NCBI GenBank assembly: GCA_017413675.1
Contig: JAFPSR010000045.1
Location: forward strand, 1 to 18,593
DNA from: Clostridia bacterium
Lineage (GTDB): Bacteria; Bacillota_A; Clostridia; Christensenellales; UBA1750
DNA: 18,593 nt
Direction of reading: 5' to 3'
Part shown: in pieces, positions 6,879 to 14,953 of the stretch
Layout: every line of letters begins with the position of its first letter
Numbering within the stretch: the stretch's first letter is position 1
Translations under genes and position numbers: made by a program
The notes under the pieces: model-generated
Databases searched by the model: none
Told to the model about the DNA's origin: nothing
Seen by the model: only the letters and a program-made list of their open reading frames with translations

Positions 6879-7715
6879 TTACTTGAGATAACTGTGCTGA
6901 ATCGTGATCCATCCGGTATGGGTTTCACCGGGTTTCAGAACGATAACACCGGACATATCCTTTTTGCCTTCCGCCAGCATGTTGAATCCGTCGGTGGCGT
7001 TGGTCTGGTTTTCCAGGCAGAAGCCCTTCTTGTTGAAAGGCGGCGTAAAGATGACCATATACTTCATATCATCCGAAGCGGTCAGCGTGGTGCGCTGCTT
7101 GGATGCGGTGTAGTCGATCCAGGACGGTTTGTCGGAGGACATATTGCCGAAGAGGTTGTCGAAATTCATTTCGGACAACCGGCGGCCTTCGGACAGATCC
7201 CAGGTGGTTCCCTGGGGATCCAGGATCTTCCGGGTCGGATAGCAGTCGACCGTTTCCATCATCGTGCGGTTCGGTACATGAAGGATGGTGTCATGCTCTG
7301 GATCGATCTTGTTGAAGAACGTATGTACGCCGAACCCGAAGGGCGCTTCCTTGTCATCCTTGTTCTCAACGCTCCAGTCCAGACGCAGCCCGTCTTTGGA
7401 AATGGAATAGGTCATGGACAGTTTCAGATAGAACGGGAAGATCGGATACAGAACCCCACCGGGCGTAAACTCGATGGAAGAAGTTACACAGGCTTTTTCG
7501 TCATCGGCATAGGTTGCCTCTACCGTAAAGGCTTCGTCCTGCACGATACCGTGCAGCACTTTGGGCTTTCCGTTCTTAATGACGGTATATTTGCAGTCCT
7601 TGAACTGGAAGGTAGCATCCACAATCCGGTTCGCATAGGGGAACATGACGGGAAGCCCGTATCCCCCACGCCCGCCGGAAAAATCCGTGGTCGCGAGCAG
7701 TTCCTGTCCGTCCAC
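6879..7715 (-). CDS. Aldose-1-epimerase-like protein, probably truncated at the N-terminus
   Basis: A 278-aa galactose-mutarotase-fold protein. Catalytic positions of the family appear intact: H55 in VLHGIV, H131 in GFGVHTFF and E235 in FCLENQT. The PVMFPYANRI block (22-31) matches the family's LfPypNRi motif. Such enzymes interconvert alpha and beta anomers of sugars. The 5' end is odd. The first usable start is a GTG at 7715 without a ribosome site, and residue 1 already falls inside the first beta-strands. The reading frame upstream encodes NNLFSYC, which resembles the family's GANLFSF strand, then runs back to an in-frame TAG at about 7754. The gene is therefore either a 5'-truncated remnant or uses an unusual start. 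It is the distal gene of the sugar operon, 81 bp after the fucosidase gene. Confidence 0.75.
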   Translation of the reverse strand: MDGQELLATTDFSGGRGGYGLPVMFPYANRIVDATFQFKDCKYTVIKNGKPKVLHGIVQDEAFTVEATYADDEKACVTSSIEFTPGGVLYPIFPFYLKLSMTYSISKDGLRLDWSVENKDDKEAPFGFGVHTFFNKIDPEHDTILHVPNRTMMETVDCYPTRKILDPQGTTWDLSEGRRLSEMNFDNLFGNMSSDKPSWIDYTASKQRTTLTASDDMKYMVIFTPPFNKKGFCLENQTNATDGFNMLAEGKKDMSGVIVLKPGETHTGWITIQHSYLK

Positions 7716-7796
7716 ACAATAAGAAAAGAGGTTGTTTCTTATATAAATATTCTACATCAAAATGTGATTCGGTGCACGGACAGAATCCATGTTCCG

Positions 7797-9107
7797 TTAT
7801 ACGGAATCCCCGGCAGCATCTGTCCTGAAAGGATGAGTTCTGTTCTCGTCGAAGGTCATATACAGGCTGTGAATCTTCGGGATATCCTCAAATTCGACAA
7901 CCACAACGGTATCCAGCGGATCCAGTTGATCCTGTGGGTACTCGAAGATCAGCCGGTATTCATCCCGGGCAAGTTCATAGGATTGGGTAAAGGAAAGGTC
8001 TTGTCCGTCAGAGAGAAGATAAACCCGTCTTGCAGGTGTTTCTATATTGCAGATCTTGATCCGGCCGGGTGCTTCCTCCGGATGCAGGATATGCAGATAC
8101 ATAGTGCTGCCGCGGGATGTCATCCCGCCCCAACGGATCTGGTACGGAAGATCCGGGCAGGCTGTCGTCCCGTAGATGCTTTCCCCGTTCTTTTTCAGCC
8201 AGTTCCCAACTGAAGAGAGGACTTCGATACTTCCCTGCGGGATCCTGCCCAAAGGATCCGGTCCGACGTTCAAAAGAAGGTTCCCGCCCTTGCTGGCTAC
8301 ATCCACCAGCATCTGGATCACTTTTTTCGGGCTTTTCCAGTCACTGTCGGTCTGTGAATACCCCCAGGTATGGTTCAGGGTCATCGGGGTTTCCCAGGCG
8401 CCCCGGTAAGCCAGGACCGGGATCTCATTATCACTCATCTGCCGGTAATCCCCCAACCCGTACCCGATCCTGCCGTTGATCAGGCACTCCGGCTGCAGGG
8501 CATGCACGAAACGTTCCAGTTCCTCGCACAGGGAAACCGGCATATCATACGGGGTATCAAACCAGATCATCCCGATCGGACCGTAGTTCGTCAGAAGTTC
8601 CCTCACCTGCGGTTTTACCTTGCGGTCAAAATATTGTTTGAAATTCTTTTTGCCCTTCTCGTAATCCCAGGTATTCCCGTCTCCATCGGGATCAGCCCAG
8701 TCCTGCATCTGGGAATAATAGACGCAGAACACAAGGCCATGCCGGCGGCAGGCTTCGGACAGTTCCATGACAATATCCCGCCCGAACGGGGTATGCAGGA
8801 TATTGTAATCCGACGCGTCGGACGCGAACATTGCAAACCCGTCGTGATGCTTGGCAGTAATGCAGACATACCGGCAGCCGAAGGATTCAGCAAGGCAGGC
8901 CCATTTCTCGGCGTCAAAATCTACAGGATCGAAGGTGTCCTGAAGCCGGCGGTATTCCGTATATGGGATCTGTGCCGTGCGCATGATCCATTCCGTCCCG
9001 CCTGGATAGGCTTTCCCGTTCCAGATCCCGCCCAACTGGGCATACAGTCCCCAGTGGATAAACAATCCGTACCTGGCTTCCTCAAACCATTGCAGTCTTC
9101 TGAGCAT
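7797..9107 (-). CDS. GH29 alpha-L-fucosidase-like glycoside hydrolase, cytoplasmic
   Basis: A 436-aa retaining glycosidase of family GH29. Family motifs in order: RYGLFIHWGLYA (12-23), ITAKHHDGFAMF (83-94), then GMIWFDTPY with the nucleophile D184. MSDNEIP and YRGAWET follow, with E239 a candidate acid/base, and then GGNLLLNVGPDPLGRIP. It should remove terminal alpha-L-fucose, or a related 6-deoxy sugar, from a glycoside. The C-terminal region after about 330 is a beta-rich accessory domain. There is no signal peptide, so the enzyme is likely cytoplasmic and acts on imported oligosaccharides. The ATG at 9107 follows GGGGGA. It lies 30 bp after the MBL-fold gene and is followed by the epimerase gene, which fits release and anomer conversion of a sugar. 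GH29 identity is firm; the natural substrate is not known. Confidence 0.9.
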   Translation of the reverse strand: MLRRLQWFEEARYGLFIHWGLYAQLGGIWNGKAYPGGTEWIMRTAQIPYTEYRRLQDTFDPVDFDAEKWACLAESFGCRYVCITAKHHDGFAMFASDASDYNILHTPFGRDIVMELSEACRRHGLVFCVYYSQMQDWADPDGDGNTWDYEKGKKNFKQYFDRKVKPQVRELLTNYGPIGMIWFDTPYDMPVSLCEELERFVHALQPECLINGRIGYGLGDYRQMSDNEIPVLAYRGAWETPMTLNHTWGYSQTDSDWKSPKKVIQMLVDVASKGGNLLLNVGPDPLGRIPQGSIEVLSSVGNWLKKNGESIYGTTACPDLPYQIRWGGMTSRGSTMYLHILHPEEAPGRIKICNIETPARRVYLLSDGQDLSFTQSYELARDEYRLIFEYPQDQLDPLDTVVVVEFEDIPKIHSLYMTFDENRTHPFRTDAAGDSV

Positions 9108-9137
9108 TCTTAATTTTCCCCCATAAAACCCCGGTTT

Positions 9138-9995
9138 CTACAGCTCGATCTTCTGGGTCCCGTCCTTGGTTACGTAGTGTTTTTTGACACCCAGCAGATC
9201 CATCCATTTCCGGGTCACAGCCGTCCCGTACATGCGGATTCTTCCCATCCGGCGCAGTTTTTCGGCATCTTCAAGGTAAGTCGGAATTTCCGGTTCATTA
9301 TAGAGCCAGTCGGCGCAGCACCACAGGCAGGCTTCCGGCAGGATCGCCGCATAGACTTCCATCCCCACATTCATATGCCCGTGATGCGCCATCTGGCAGA
9401 TATCGGCCTTGAGCAGATGACGGGATTCCCGGTACAGAAGGTCCCCTGCATCCGGCCCCAGATCCCCCAGGAACAGGACGGTTTTATTGGGAGTTGTCAC
9501 CTTGAAAACCAGGGACGCGTCATTGGCCAGGTTGGAAGTCAGGCCGTCATGATAGCTGAAGAGGAAATCGATATGCACTTCATCGACATCGATGGATTCG
9601 CCCTGGTTTACGATATGTGTCTTCTCCTGAAAATACGGAAGGAGTGCATTGAAGGACGGGATCATTTCGTTGAGTTCTTTTCGGTAGAAGTCCAGATCCT
9701 CCACGTCCGTCCGGCCGATGAGTTCCTCATACGGCGGGAAGTTGTAATAAATTGTCCCGATATCAAAGTCCCGGCACCGGTTTTTCCGCATTTCATCGAT
9801 AAACCCGCTGATATGGTCCAGATGGGGGTGTGTCAGGATCCAGGCGGAAATATGCCTGCCTGCCACATATTCCTTGAGCAGCGGCATATCTTCCGGCCGT
9901 CCGCCGTCGATCACGATGCAGTGATCCTGATCGGTCACCAGCACAAAGGACATCATAAACCGGCTGGTTTCCGTGAGCATATACAGAACAGCCAT
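9138..9995 (-). CDS. Metallo-beta-lactamase-fold hydrolase
   Basis: A 285-aa MBL-fold protein. The metal-binding motif THPHLDH (55-61) is complete, D178 sits in LFLGDLG and a further His pair lies in MAHHGH (202-207). NDASLVF before LFLGD resembles the hydrolase domain of ComEC-like proteins. The fold hydrolyses phosphoesters, lactones or other esters; no substrate is evident. The start at 9995 (MAVLYML) is chosen because the MBL fold begins there and GGAAAGG lies upstream. An alternative TTG at 10034 would overlap the stop of the phosphatase gene and add 13 basic residues. The spacing to both neighbours is about 30 bp, so it belongs to the phosphatase-fucosidase operon. No signal peptide is seen, so it is presumably cytoplasmic. 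Confidence 0.85.
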   Translation of the reverse strand: MAVLYMLTETSRFMMSFVLVTDQDHCIVIDGGRPEDMPLLKEYVAGRHISAWILTHPHLDHISGFIDEMRKNRCRDFDIGTIYYNFPPYEELIGRTDVEDLDFYRKELNEMIPSFNALLPYFQEKTHIVNQGESIDVDEVHIDFLFSYHDGLTSNLANDASLVFKVTTPNKTVLFLGDLGPDAGDLLYRESRHLLKADICQMAHHGHMNVGMEVYAAILPEACLWCCADWLYNEPEIPTYLEDAEKLRRMGRIRMYGTAVTRKWMDLLGVKKHYVTKDGTQKIEL

Positions 9996-10026
9996 TTTTC
10001 GTTTTCCTTTCCGGATGTATTTCCAA

Positions 10027-11067
10027 TCAAGCAAGCAGGATGGAACGGATCCTGTCGATCTCCTCCTGCGTCACCCCGGCTGCCTTTACGTAATTCTCGG
10101 CTTTCACCTGCAGGGAAGCTTCATGGCCGCCGTATTCATCCAATCCCTTCATAAAGGCACGGAAGTTGTCAGATCTGCGGGAACGTTCACCCCAGACCGA
10201 GAAACACGTCAGCTCGTAATCCCGGATAAGCTTTTTATCCGACACACCAAGCAGGGCATTGAGCAGCAGTACCAGGATCCCGGTCCGGTCCGCCCCGCCC
10301 CAGCAGTGCAGATAAACGGGATAAACATCTTCCTGTGCAAGGAAGGAAAACACACGGCGGTTTTCCTCATAGCGGTCCTTTTCCAGAAACTCGGCATAGG
10401 CATTGATCGGCAGGAGCTCGAAACGGATATCTTCCCCGATCGGGCTTTGGGTCACCTTTCCCTCTGCTTCCCCGCGAAGGTCCAGGTCTGTGCGGATCTT
10501 CAGAATGTTGCGCAGTACTTCCCGTCCGTTCTCCGTCAGGGTGTGGTGCGTATCCATTTCACTGCCCCGGAATATCATTCCTCTGCGTACCCGTTTATAT
10601 CGTTTTGTCAGCCAGCCGCCGATATCCCGTACATTCGTAAGTCCTTCTACCCGGAACCAGGTCGGTGCTTCCGCTCTGGTTCTAAAATAACCCTGTACGG
10701 AATCCAGAATCCCGTTTTTCCCATACAGGGCTACAGACCAGTAATAAGTGCAATCCGAAAACAGGTTATCTATTTCGGTTTCACGTTCATCCTTTCGAAG
10801 ATAGATTTTCCTTCCGTTATCGAAAGACCGCACTGTATTCACTGCAACCAGCTGCCATTCTTCCTGTTGGGCCAGCTCAACATCCACTTCCCATTGGAGA
10901 TGTACAGGCTGCGGATACGAATTCTCGGATCCTTTCCGTTTCAGGTCCGTCCAGTCTATCGAATTGTCGATGCCGGCCTTTGTTTTGCCCTTCACCATTG
11001 CTTTCTGCGCTTCCGTAAGCAGGGAAACCGCCTGTCCGTGGATGGGGCTGATCAGCCTGATGTGCAT
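10027..11067 (-). CDS. Tyrosine-phosphatase-superfamily protein (CX5R) with extra N-terminal domain
   Basis: A 346-aa protein. The C-terminal part (about 140-346) is a phosphatase of the bacterial Tyr-phosphatase-3 type: LTNVRDIGGW (143-152), IFRGSE, DLDLRGEAE and the P-loop HCWGGADRTG with nucleophile C255 and R261. The acid residue probably comes from the region before the P-loop. The first about 130 residues look like a beta-rich fibronectin-III-like domain (VHLQWEVDVE, CTYYWSVALYGKNG), perhaps for binding a sugar or protein. It could dephosphorylate proteins, phosphoinositides or sugar phosphates; the sequence does not decide. The start at 11067 (MHIRLIS) has AGGAGG six bases upstream, better than the in-frame ATG at 11097. 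It is the first gene of the operon. No signal peptide is seen. Confidence 0.85.
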   Translation of the reverse strand: MHIRLISPIHGQAVSLLTEAQKAMVKGKTKAGIDNSIDWTDLKRKGSENSYPQPVHLQWEVDVELAQQEEWQLVAVNTVRSFDNGRKIYLRKDERETEIDNLFSDCTYYWSVALYGKNGILDSVQGYFRTRAEAPTWFRVEGLTNVRDIGGWLTKRYKRVRRGMIFRGSEMDTHHTLTENGREVLRNILKIRTDLDLRGEAEGKVTQSPIGEDIRFELLPINAYAEFLEKDRYEENRRVFSFLAQEDVYPVYLHCWGGADRTGILVLLLNALLGVSDKKLIRDYELTCFSVWGERSRRSDNFRAFMKGLDEYGGHEASLQVKAENYVKAAGVTQEEIDRIRSILLA

Positions 11068-11145
11068 GGGGAACCTCCTGTACAGACACGTTCGCATCCA
11101 TTGCCATCCAGGGAAGTCCGTTCAGGCTATGCGGTCTGCTCCTTT

Positions 11146-11175
11146 ATTGTAGACAGCTCTTTGTAAAAATGTAAA
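11146..11175 (-). promoter_or_regulatory. Sigma-A-type promoter of the phosphatase-fucosidase operon
   Basis: On the minus strand, TTTACA (11175-11170) and TACAAT (11151-11146) are 18 bp apart. The predicted transcript starts near 11139, giving a leader of about 70 nt before the ATG at 11067. No catabolite-response palindrome or other clear operator was spotted nearby. Confidence 0.6.
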
Positions 11176-11219
11176 CAGAATAATACACTTTTGACGACTT
11201 CCTTTACCCCGCGGAGGGA

Positions 11220-11248
11220 TTGAAGAGAAACGCTTATCTCACTATAAT
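11220..11248 (+). promoter_or_regulatory. Sigma-A-type promoter of the VanZ-flippase-mazG operon
   Basis: TTGAAG (11220-11225) and TATAAT (11243-11248) are separated by 17 bp, close to consensus. The predicted start is near 11255, about 22 nt before the VanZ ATG at 11277. This rules out an in-frame ATG at 11220. It is divergent from the phosphatase promoter, about 45 bp away. Confidence 0.75.
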
Positions 11249-11276
11249 GGAACCAGTACATTTCATAGAGGTATTT

Positions 11277-11783
11277 ATGCAGAAAAAACCTGTTGCCATC
11301 CATATCCTGCTCATGATAACACTGCTCTTTATCCTGGGAAATTCCCTGCTTTCCAAGCAGGATTCCTCCCACCTGAGCCGGGATATCGCCCTGCCGATCC
11401 TGAAACCTATTCTCTCCATCTTTGTCGGGGAAGCCGGTGTCACGGATATCCTGGTGCGCAAGTGCATGCATTTTCTGGAATTTTCTCTGGCAGGCATCGA
11501 AATCGCCCTGCTTTTCCAGTACGGGAAAAAGATCTCTTCCCTTACCCTGTTCCATGTCCTTTCCGTGGGACTTTTTCTCTGTGTACTGGATGAATCCATC
11601 CAGTTATTTGCTTCCCGCGGCTCCCAAGTACAGGATATCCTGCTTGACTTCGCCGGTTTTCTGTTCGGCGTGCTGTGTCTCCTAGCCGTTCTTTCCCTGA
11701 TCAGGCATTTCACAGGAAATATACCGGCAAGCCCGCATAACATCGCGTGTCCTTGCGAAGGCGTTTCCTTCCTGCTAGAATAA
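11277..11783 (+). CDS. VanZ-like membrane protein
   Basis: A 168-aa protein with four predicted transmembrane helices (about 6-22, 68-82, 88-106 and 122-142). Conserved VanZ-family positions are visible: RKCMHFLEFSLAG (61-73) and LDESIQLFASRGSQVQDILLD (104-124), the family's DExxQ, GR and D pattern. VanZ homologues are associated with low-level teicoplanin resistance in some operons, but most chromosomal copies have no known role; a cell-envelope function is assumed. GAGGT precedes the ATG. It is the first gene after a near-consensus promoter and lies 58 bp upstream of the flippase gene. Confidence 0.85.
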   Translation: MQKKPVAIHILLMITLLFILGNSLLSKQDSSHLSRDIALPILKPILSIFVGEAGVTDILVRKCMHFLEFSLAGIEIALLFQYGKKISSLTLFHVLSVGLFLCVLDESIQLFASRGSQVQDILLDFAGFLFGVLCLLAVLSLIRHFTGNIPASPHNIACPCEGVSFLLE

Positions 11784-11791
11784 GTAAGTAC

Positions 11792-11810
11792 TTTCGGACC
11801 GGGGTCCGGA
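11792..11810. repeat. Short GC-rich hairpin between the VanZ and flippase genes
   Basis: CGGAC (11795-11799) and GTCCG (11804-11808) pair around CGGG, extendable by a T-G and a T-A pair. It sits just after the VanZ stop. No T-run follows, so it is more likely an RNA processing or attenuation structure than a full terminator. Confidence 0.3.
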
Positions 11811-11841
11811 TTCCATATATATACAGTAACGGAGAATATCC

Positions 11842-13440
11842 ATGACAAAAACGCAGAAATCATTTGTAGGCGGCGCTGCCCTGCTGGCGGGCGCCGGTCT
11901 AGTCGGCAAGGTCCTCGGGGCCTTCTACCGCGTTTTTCTGACCAATATCATTACCCTGCAGGGGATGAGCATCTATTCCCAGCCCTATACCATCTATACA
12001 ATCCTTCTGACGATATCGACCGCCGGCCTGCCGACGGCCGTTTCCAAAATGGTTTCGGAGCGGGTTGCCGTCGGGGATCCGAACGGCGGGTATGCGATCT
12101 TCCGAAAGGCCCGCAGGATCCTGTTCCTGACCGGTGCCGTTTCCACAATCCTGATGATCGCCCTGTCCTATCCCCTTGCCCTGATCATGGGCGACTCCGC
12201 CATTACCCCGGCTATTATAGGTCTTGCACCTTCCGTCTTCCTGGTCTGCCTGATCTCGGCTTACCGCGGCTATTTCCAGGGTATGCAGACCATGCTGCCG
12301 ACAGCCCTTTCCCAGTTGATTGAAACGATCGGGAAATTCATTTTCGGTTTCATTTTGGCCACTGTCCTTCTGAAAACCACAAAGAGCTTTGTCTGGGGTG
12401 CCGTCGGTGCCATCCTGGGGGTAACCATCTCCGAACTTTGCGCTTTGGTATTGATGGTCTTTTCCCATAATACCGCACAGCGGCAGCGTCCTGTAGCCGC
12501 CGGCCAGCTGGAACCGGATTTCCTGAAAACCCTTCTTCTGATTGCGATCCCGATTACGATCGGCGCCTCCATGATGCCCATCGTCAACCTGGTGGACTCC
12601 GCGCTCGTCATCAACCGGTTAAAGAGCATCGGATACGGGATCGAACAGGCCCGCAGCCTGTATGCGATCATCACCGGTTTTGTGAACCCCCTGATCAATA
12701 TGCCCACCGTCATTTCTCTGGGCATCTCCACGGCCCTGGTGCCCGCCATTTCCCGCGCCTACAGTGCCCGGCAGATGCGGAATGTCCATAAGAATGTCAC
12801 GTTGGGACTGCGCCTTGCCCTCCTGATCGGGCTTCCGTCTGCCGTAGGAATGGCCATGCTCTCCGAACCGATCCTGACCCTTCTGTATCACAGGGTTGCT
12901 ACGGCTGAAGAGCTTAGTCTGGGCGGACAGGTCCTGGCCCTTATGTCGGTAGTCATTTTCTCCCTGACCGTTACCCAGACGACTACCGGCATCCTGCAGG
13001 GGCTCGGGAAACCGTTGTATCCCGTCATCTCCCTGGGAATCGGGATCCTGTTCAAAATCGTATTGAACTACACCCTGATTGCGGTGCCTTCCCTGCATAT
13101 CCGCGGGGCTGCCTATGCGTCCATGGTCTGTTATGTAATCGGCATGGTCGGAAACCTGTATTTCCTGCACCGCCTGCTTCATTTCAAAGCCCGGATCCTT
13201 AAACTCGCGCTATATCCCTTTGCCTCAACCTGTGTCATGGCTTTTGTGCTGCTGCTATACCGTTACGTTGCCCTGGGCCATATCGGCAATACCGTATATG
13301 TCTTTTCAGGCCTGATTCTCGGTGTCATCGTCTATCTCGTCATGGCATTCCTGACCGGAGCCATCAAAATGTCGGATATTGCCTCCACATCCATCGGACG
13401 CAAACTAATCGAAAAACTCAGATCCCGTCTGCAGGAGTAA
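11842..13440 (+). CDS. MOP-superfamily flippase, SpoVB/YabM/MurJ-like
   Basis: A 532-aa polytopic membrane protein with about 12-14 hydrophobic helices. The N-terminal VGGAALLAGAGLVGKVLGAFYR matches the start of the polysaccharide-transport/SpoVB family. The central ISAYRGYFQGMQTMLPTALSQLIETIGKF is the family's most conserved segment (RGYFQG...P...Q..E). Such proteins flip undecaprenyl-linked lipids (lipid II or polysaccharide precursors) across the membrane. The substrate here is not certain. GGAGA precedes the ATG. The stop lies three bases before the mazG start, so the two are tightly coupled, as in the yabM-yabN pair of Bacillus. No sporulation genes are in the window, so a sporulation role should not be assumed. 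Confidence 0.9.
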   Translation: MTKTQKSFVGGAALLAGAGLVGKVLGAFYRVFLTNIITLQGMSIYSQPYTIYTILLTISTAGLPTAVSKMVSERVAVGDPNGGYAIFRKARRILFLTGAVSTILMIALSYPLALIMGDSAITPAIIGLAPSVFLVCLISAYRGYFQGMQTMLPTALSQLIETIGKFIFGFILATVLLKTTKSFVWGAVGAILGVTISELCALVLMVFSHNTAQRQRPVAAGQLEPDFLKTLLLIAIPITIGASMMPIVNLVDSALVINRLKSIGYGIEQARSLYAIITGFVNPLINMPTVISLGISTALVPAISRAYSARQMRNVHKNVTLGLRLALLIGLPSAVGMAMLSEPILTLLYHRVATAEELSLGGQVLALMSVVIFSLTVTQTTTGILQGLGKPLYPVISLGIGILFKIVLNYTLIAVPSLHIRGAAYASMVCYVIGMVGNLYFLHRLLHFKARILKLALYPFASTCVMAFVLLLYRYVALGHIGNTVYVFSGLILGVIVYLVMAFLTGAIKMSDIASTSIGRKLIEKLRSRLQE

Positions 13441-13443
13441 ATC

Positions 13444-14874
13444 ATGCTTACCATTCTCGGTCTCGGCCAGGTGCCGGAAGACTTAACGTATCGTGCCCAG
13501 CAGGCGCTGAAGGAAGCCGGCAGGATAATCCTGAGGACTTCCCAGACGCCGCATGCATCTTTTCTCTCTACCCTGGGCTTTTCCTATGAATCACTGGACT
13601 CCCTGTATGAGGAAAGCGAAGATTATACCGAACTCTGTGAAAAAATCGCAACGTTCCTGACCTCTTTACCGGAAGATGCGGTATATGCCTGTCCCGGCAG
13701 CGCCGGGCTTGCCGATGAAACCGTCCGGGCTGTCGTAGCAGCCTGCAGTGAAAAAAGGATTCCGTATACCATCATCCCCGGTCTGAGTGCGGCGGATACC
13801 GCAGCTGCCCTTTCTGGCGGCGCATCCTCCATCCAGCTGCTTTCCGCCCACCAGGTGGATCAAACCATGCTTAACCCGCGGTATACCTTGGTCATCCAGG
13901 AGATCGACGATCCTTTCCTGGCATCGGACGTCAAATTGATTCTGCAGGATACCTACCCGGATGAAATGACGGTCTATCTGAACGGGGTTCCCATCGAACT
14001 TGCCGATCTGGACCGGCAGGAAACTTATAACGAAACCACTACGCTTCTTATCCCACCCCAGGATCTTTCTTCTCTGACCCGCTTTGACATCGGGCACCTG
14101 ATGGAAGTTGTGAAACGTCTGCGGGATCCCCTGCACGGATGTCCCTGGGATAAAGTGCAGACCCATGAAAGCATCCTGAAGAATCTGGTGGAAGAAAGCT
14201 ATGAAGTGATCCAGGCTGTCCGGGATGACGACCCGTATGCCCTCTGTGAAGAATTGGGGGACCTCCTGTTCCAGATCGCTTCCCACATCCGGATGTCGGA
14301 AGAAACAGGAGAAATGAACCTGACGGATGTTGTAACCGGGATCACGAAAAAGATGATGGAACGCCATGAAGCCATTTTTTCTTCCCGTTCCGTGACCGAT
14401 GCCAGGGAAATGACTTCCCTCTGGGATGAGAATAAACGCGCTTCCCGCGGCGGGCAGACCCGTACGGACGGGATGCGGTCCCTGCCGGCTTCCTTCCCGT
14501 CCCTCCTGCGTGCCGACAAGGTCCAAAGCAAAGCGGCCATGGTTGGCTTTGACTGGGACAATCCCATGCCGGCCCTCGGCAAGGTCCAGGAAGAAGCGGA
14601 CGAAGTGGAAAAGGTTCTGCAAAACACAGACCATGCTTCCCTGGAAGAGGAAATCGGGGACCTGCTTTTTTCCTGTGTCAATGTCGCCAGGCTTTCCGGT
14701 ATCTCTTCCGAGCTTGCCCTGCAGAGAGCCTGCGAAAAATTCATTGACCGGTTCTCTTATATTGAATCAAAAGCAGCGGAAGAAAACCGTTCCCTCTCTG
14801 ACATGACACTGGAAGAAATGGATGTCTACTGGGAAGAAGCCAAGAAAATTGCAAAAAAACGCGATAATGCTTGA
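13444..14874 (+). CDS. mazG: MazG nucleoside triphosphate pyrophosphohydrolase with N-terminal methylase-like domain
   Basis: A 476-aa YabN-type fusion. Residues 1-205 resemble the tetrapyrrole methylase (SAM) fold: MLTILGLG at the N-terminus, YACPGSAGLADETV (81-94) and IPGLSAADTAAA. The glycine-rich GxGPGD loop is degraded to GLGQVPED, so methylation is doubtful. Then come two all-alpha MazG modules. The first has GCPWDKVQTHESI (232-244), EESYE (250-254) and EELGD (269-273). The second has EEADE (383-387) and EEIGD (402-406), each with the EExxE...ExxD metal-binding pattern. MazG hydrolyses NTPs to NMP and pyrophosphate and is linked to nucleotide-pool cleaning and ppGpp level. The gene follows the flippase by three bases, and its stop codon overlaps the -35 box of the HU promoter. 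Confidence 0.92.
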   Translation: MLTILGLGQVPEDLTYRAQQALKEAGRIILRTSQTPHASFLSTLGFSYESLDSLYEESEDYTELCEKIATFLTSLPEDAVYACPGSAGLADETVRAVVAACSEKRIPYTIIPGLSAADTAAALSGGASSIQLLSAHQVDQTMLNPRYTLVIQEIDDPFLASDVKLILQDTYPDEMTVYLNGVPIELADLDRQETYNETTTLLIPPQDLSSLTRFDIGHLMEVVKRLRDPLHGCPWDKVQTHESILKNLVEESYEVIQAVRDDDPYALCEELGDLLFQIASHIRMSEETGEMNLTDVVTGITKKMMERHEAIFSSRSVTDAREMTSLWDENKRASRGGQTRTDGMRSLPASFPSLLRADKVQSKAAMVGFDWDNPMPALGKVQEEADEVEKVLQNTDHASLEEEIGDLLFSCVNVARLSGISSELALQRACEKFIDRFSYIESKAAEENRSLSDMTLEEMDVYWEEAKKIAKKRDNA

Positions 14875-14899
14875 CGGAACGGAACTTATTTGCTAGTAT
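14871..14899 (+). promoter_or_regulatory. Promoter of the HU gene, overlapping the mazG stop
   Basis: TTGACG (14871-14876) and TAGTAT (14894-14899) lie 17 bp apart, with an extended TGC before the -10 box. The -35 box contains the mazG stop codon. Just downstream, ATGTG (14908-14912) and CACAT (14920-14924) form a small inverted repeat near the transcription start that could be an operator or leader hairpin. Confidence 0.75.
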
Positions 14900-14953
14900 T
14901 TGGTCGTATGTGATAGAAACACATCGTTTTACTACACTCAAGGAGGGGTTTTT

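Noticed and set aside
6870..8213. 447-codon open frame on the plus strand
   Set aside because: It lies opposite the epimerase and fucosidase genes, which carry recognisable catalytic motifs. No family motif or ribosome site supports the plus-strand frame.
9177..11166. Long plus-strand open frames opposite the MBL and phosphatase genes
   Set aside because: The minus strand has the THPHLDH and HCWGGADRTG active sites; the plus-strand frames have no motif.
11142..11276. Possible riboswitch or T-box leader in the divergent VanZ/phosphatase region
   Set aside because: Both predicted leaders are short and I saw no conserved riboswitch core, specifier loop or terminator/antiterminator pair.
11842..13440. 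Calling the flippase a sporulation protein (SpoVB)
   Set aside because: The family also contains vegetative lipid II and polysaccharide flippases, and no sporulation gene is seen nearby.
13666..14634. 322-codon minus-strand open frame
   Set aside because: It lies within mazG, which has two intact metal-binding modules on the plus strand.
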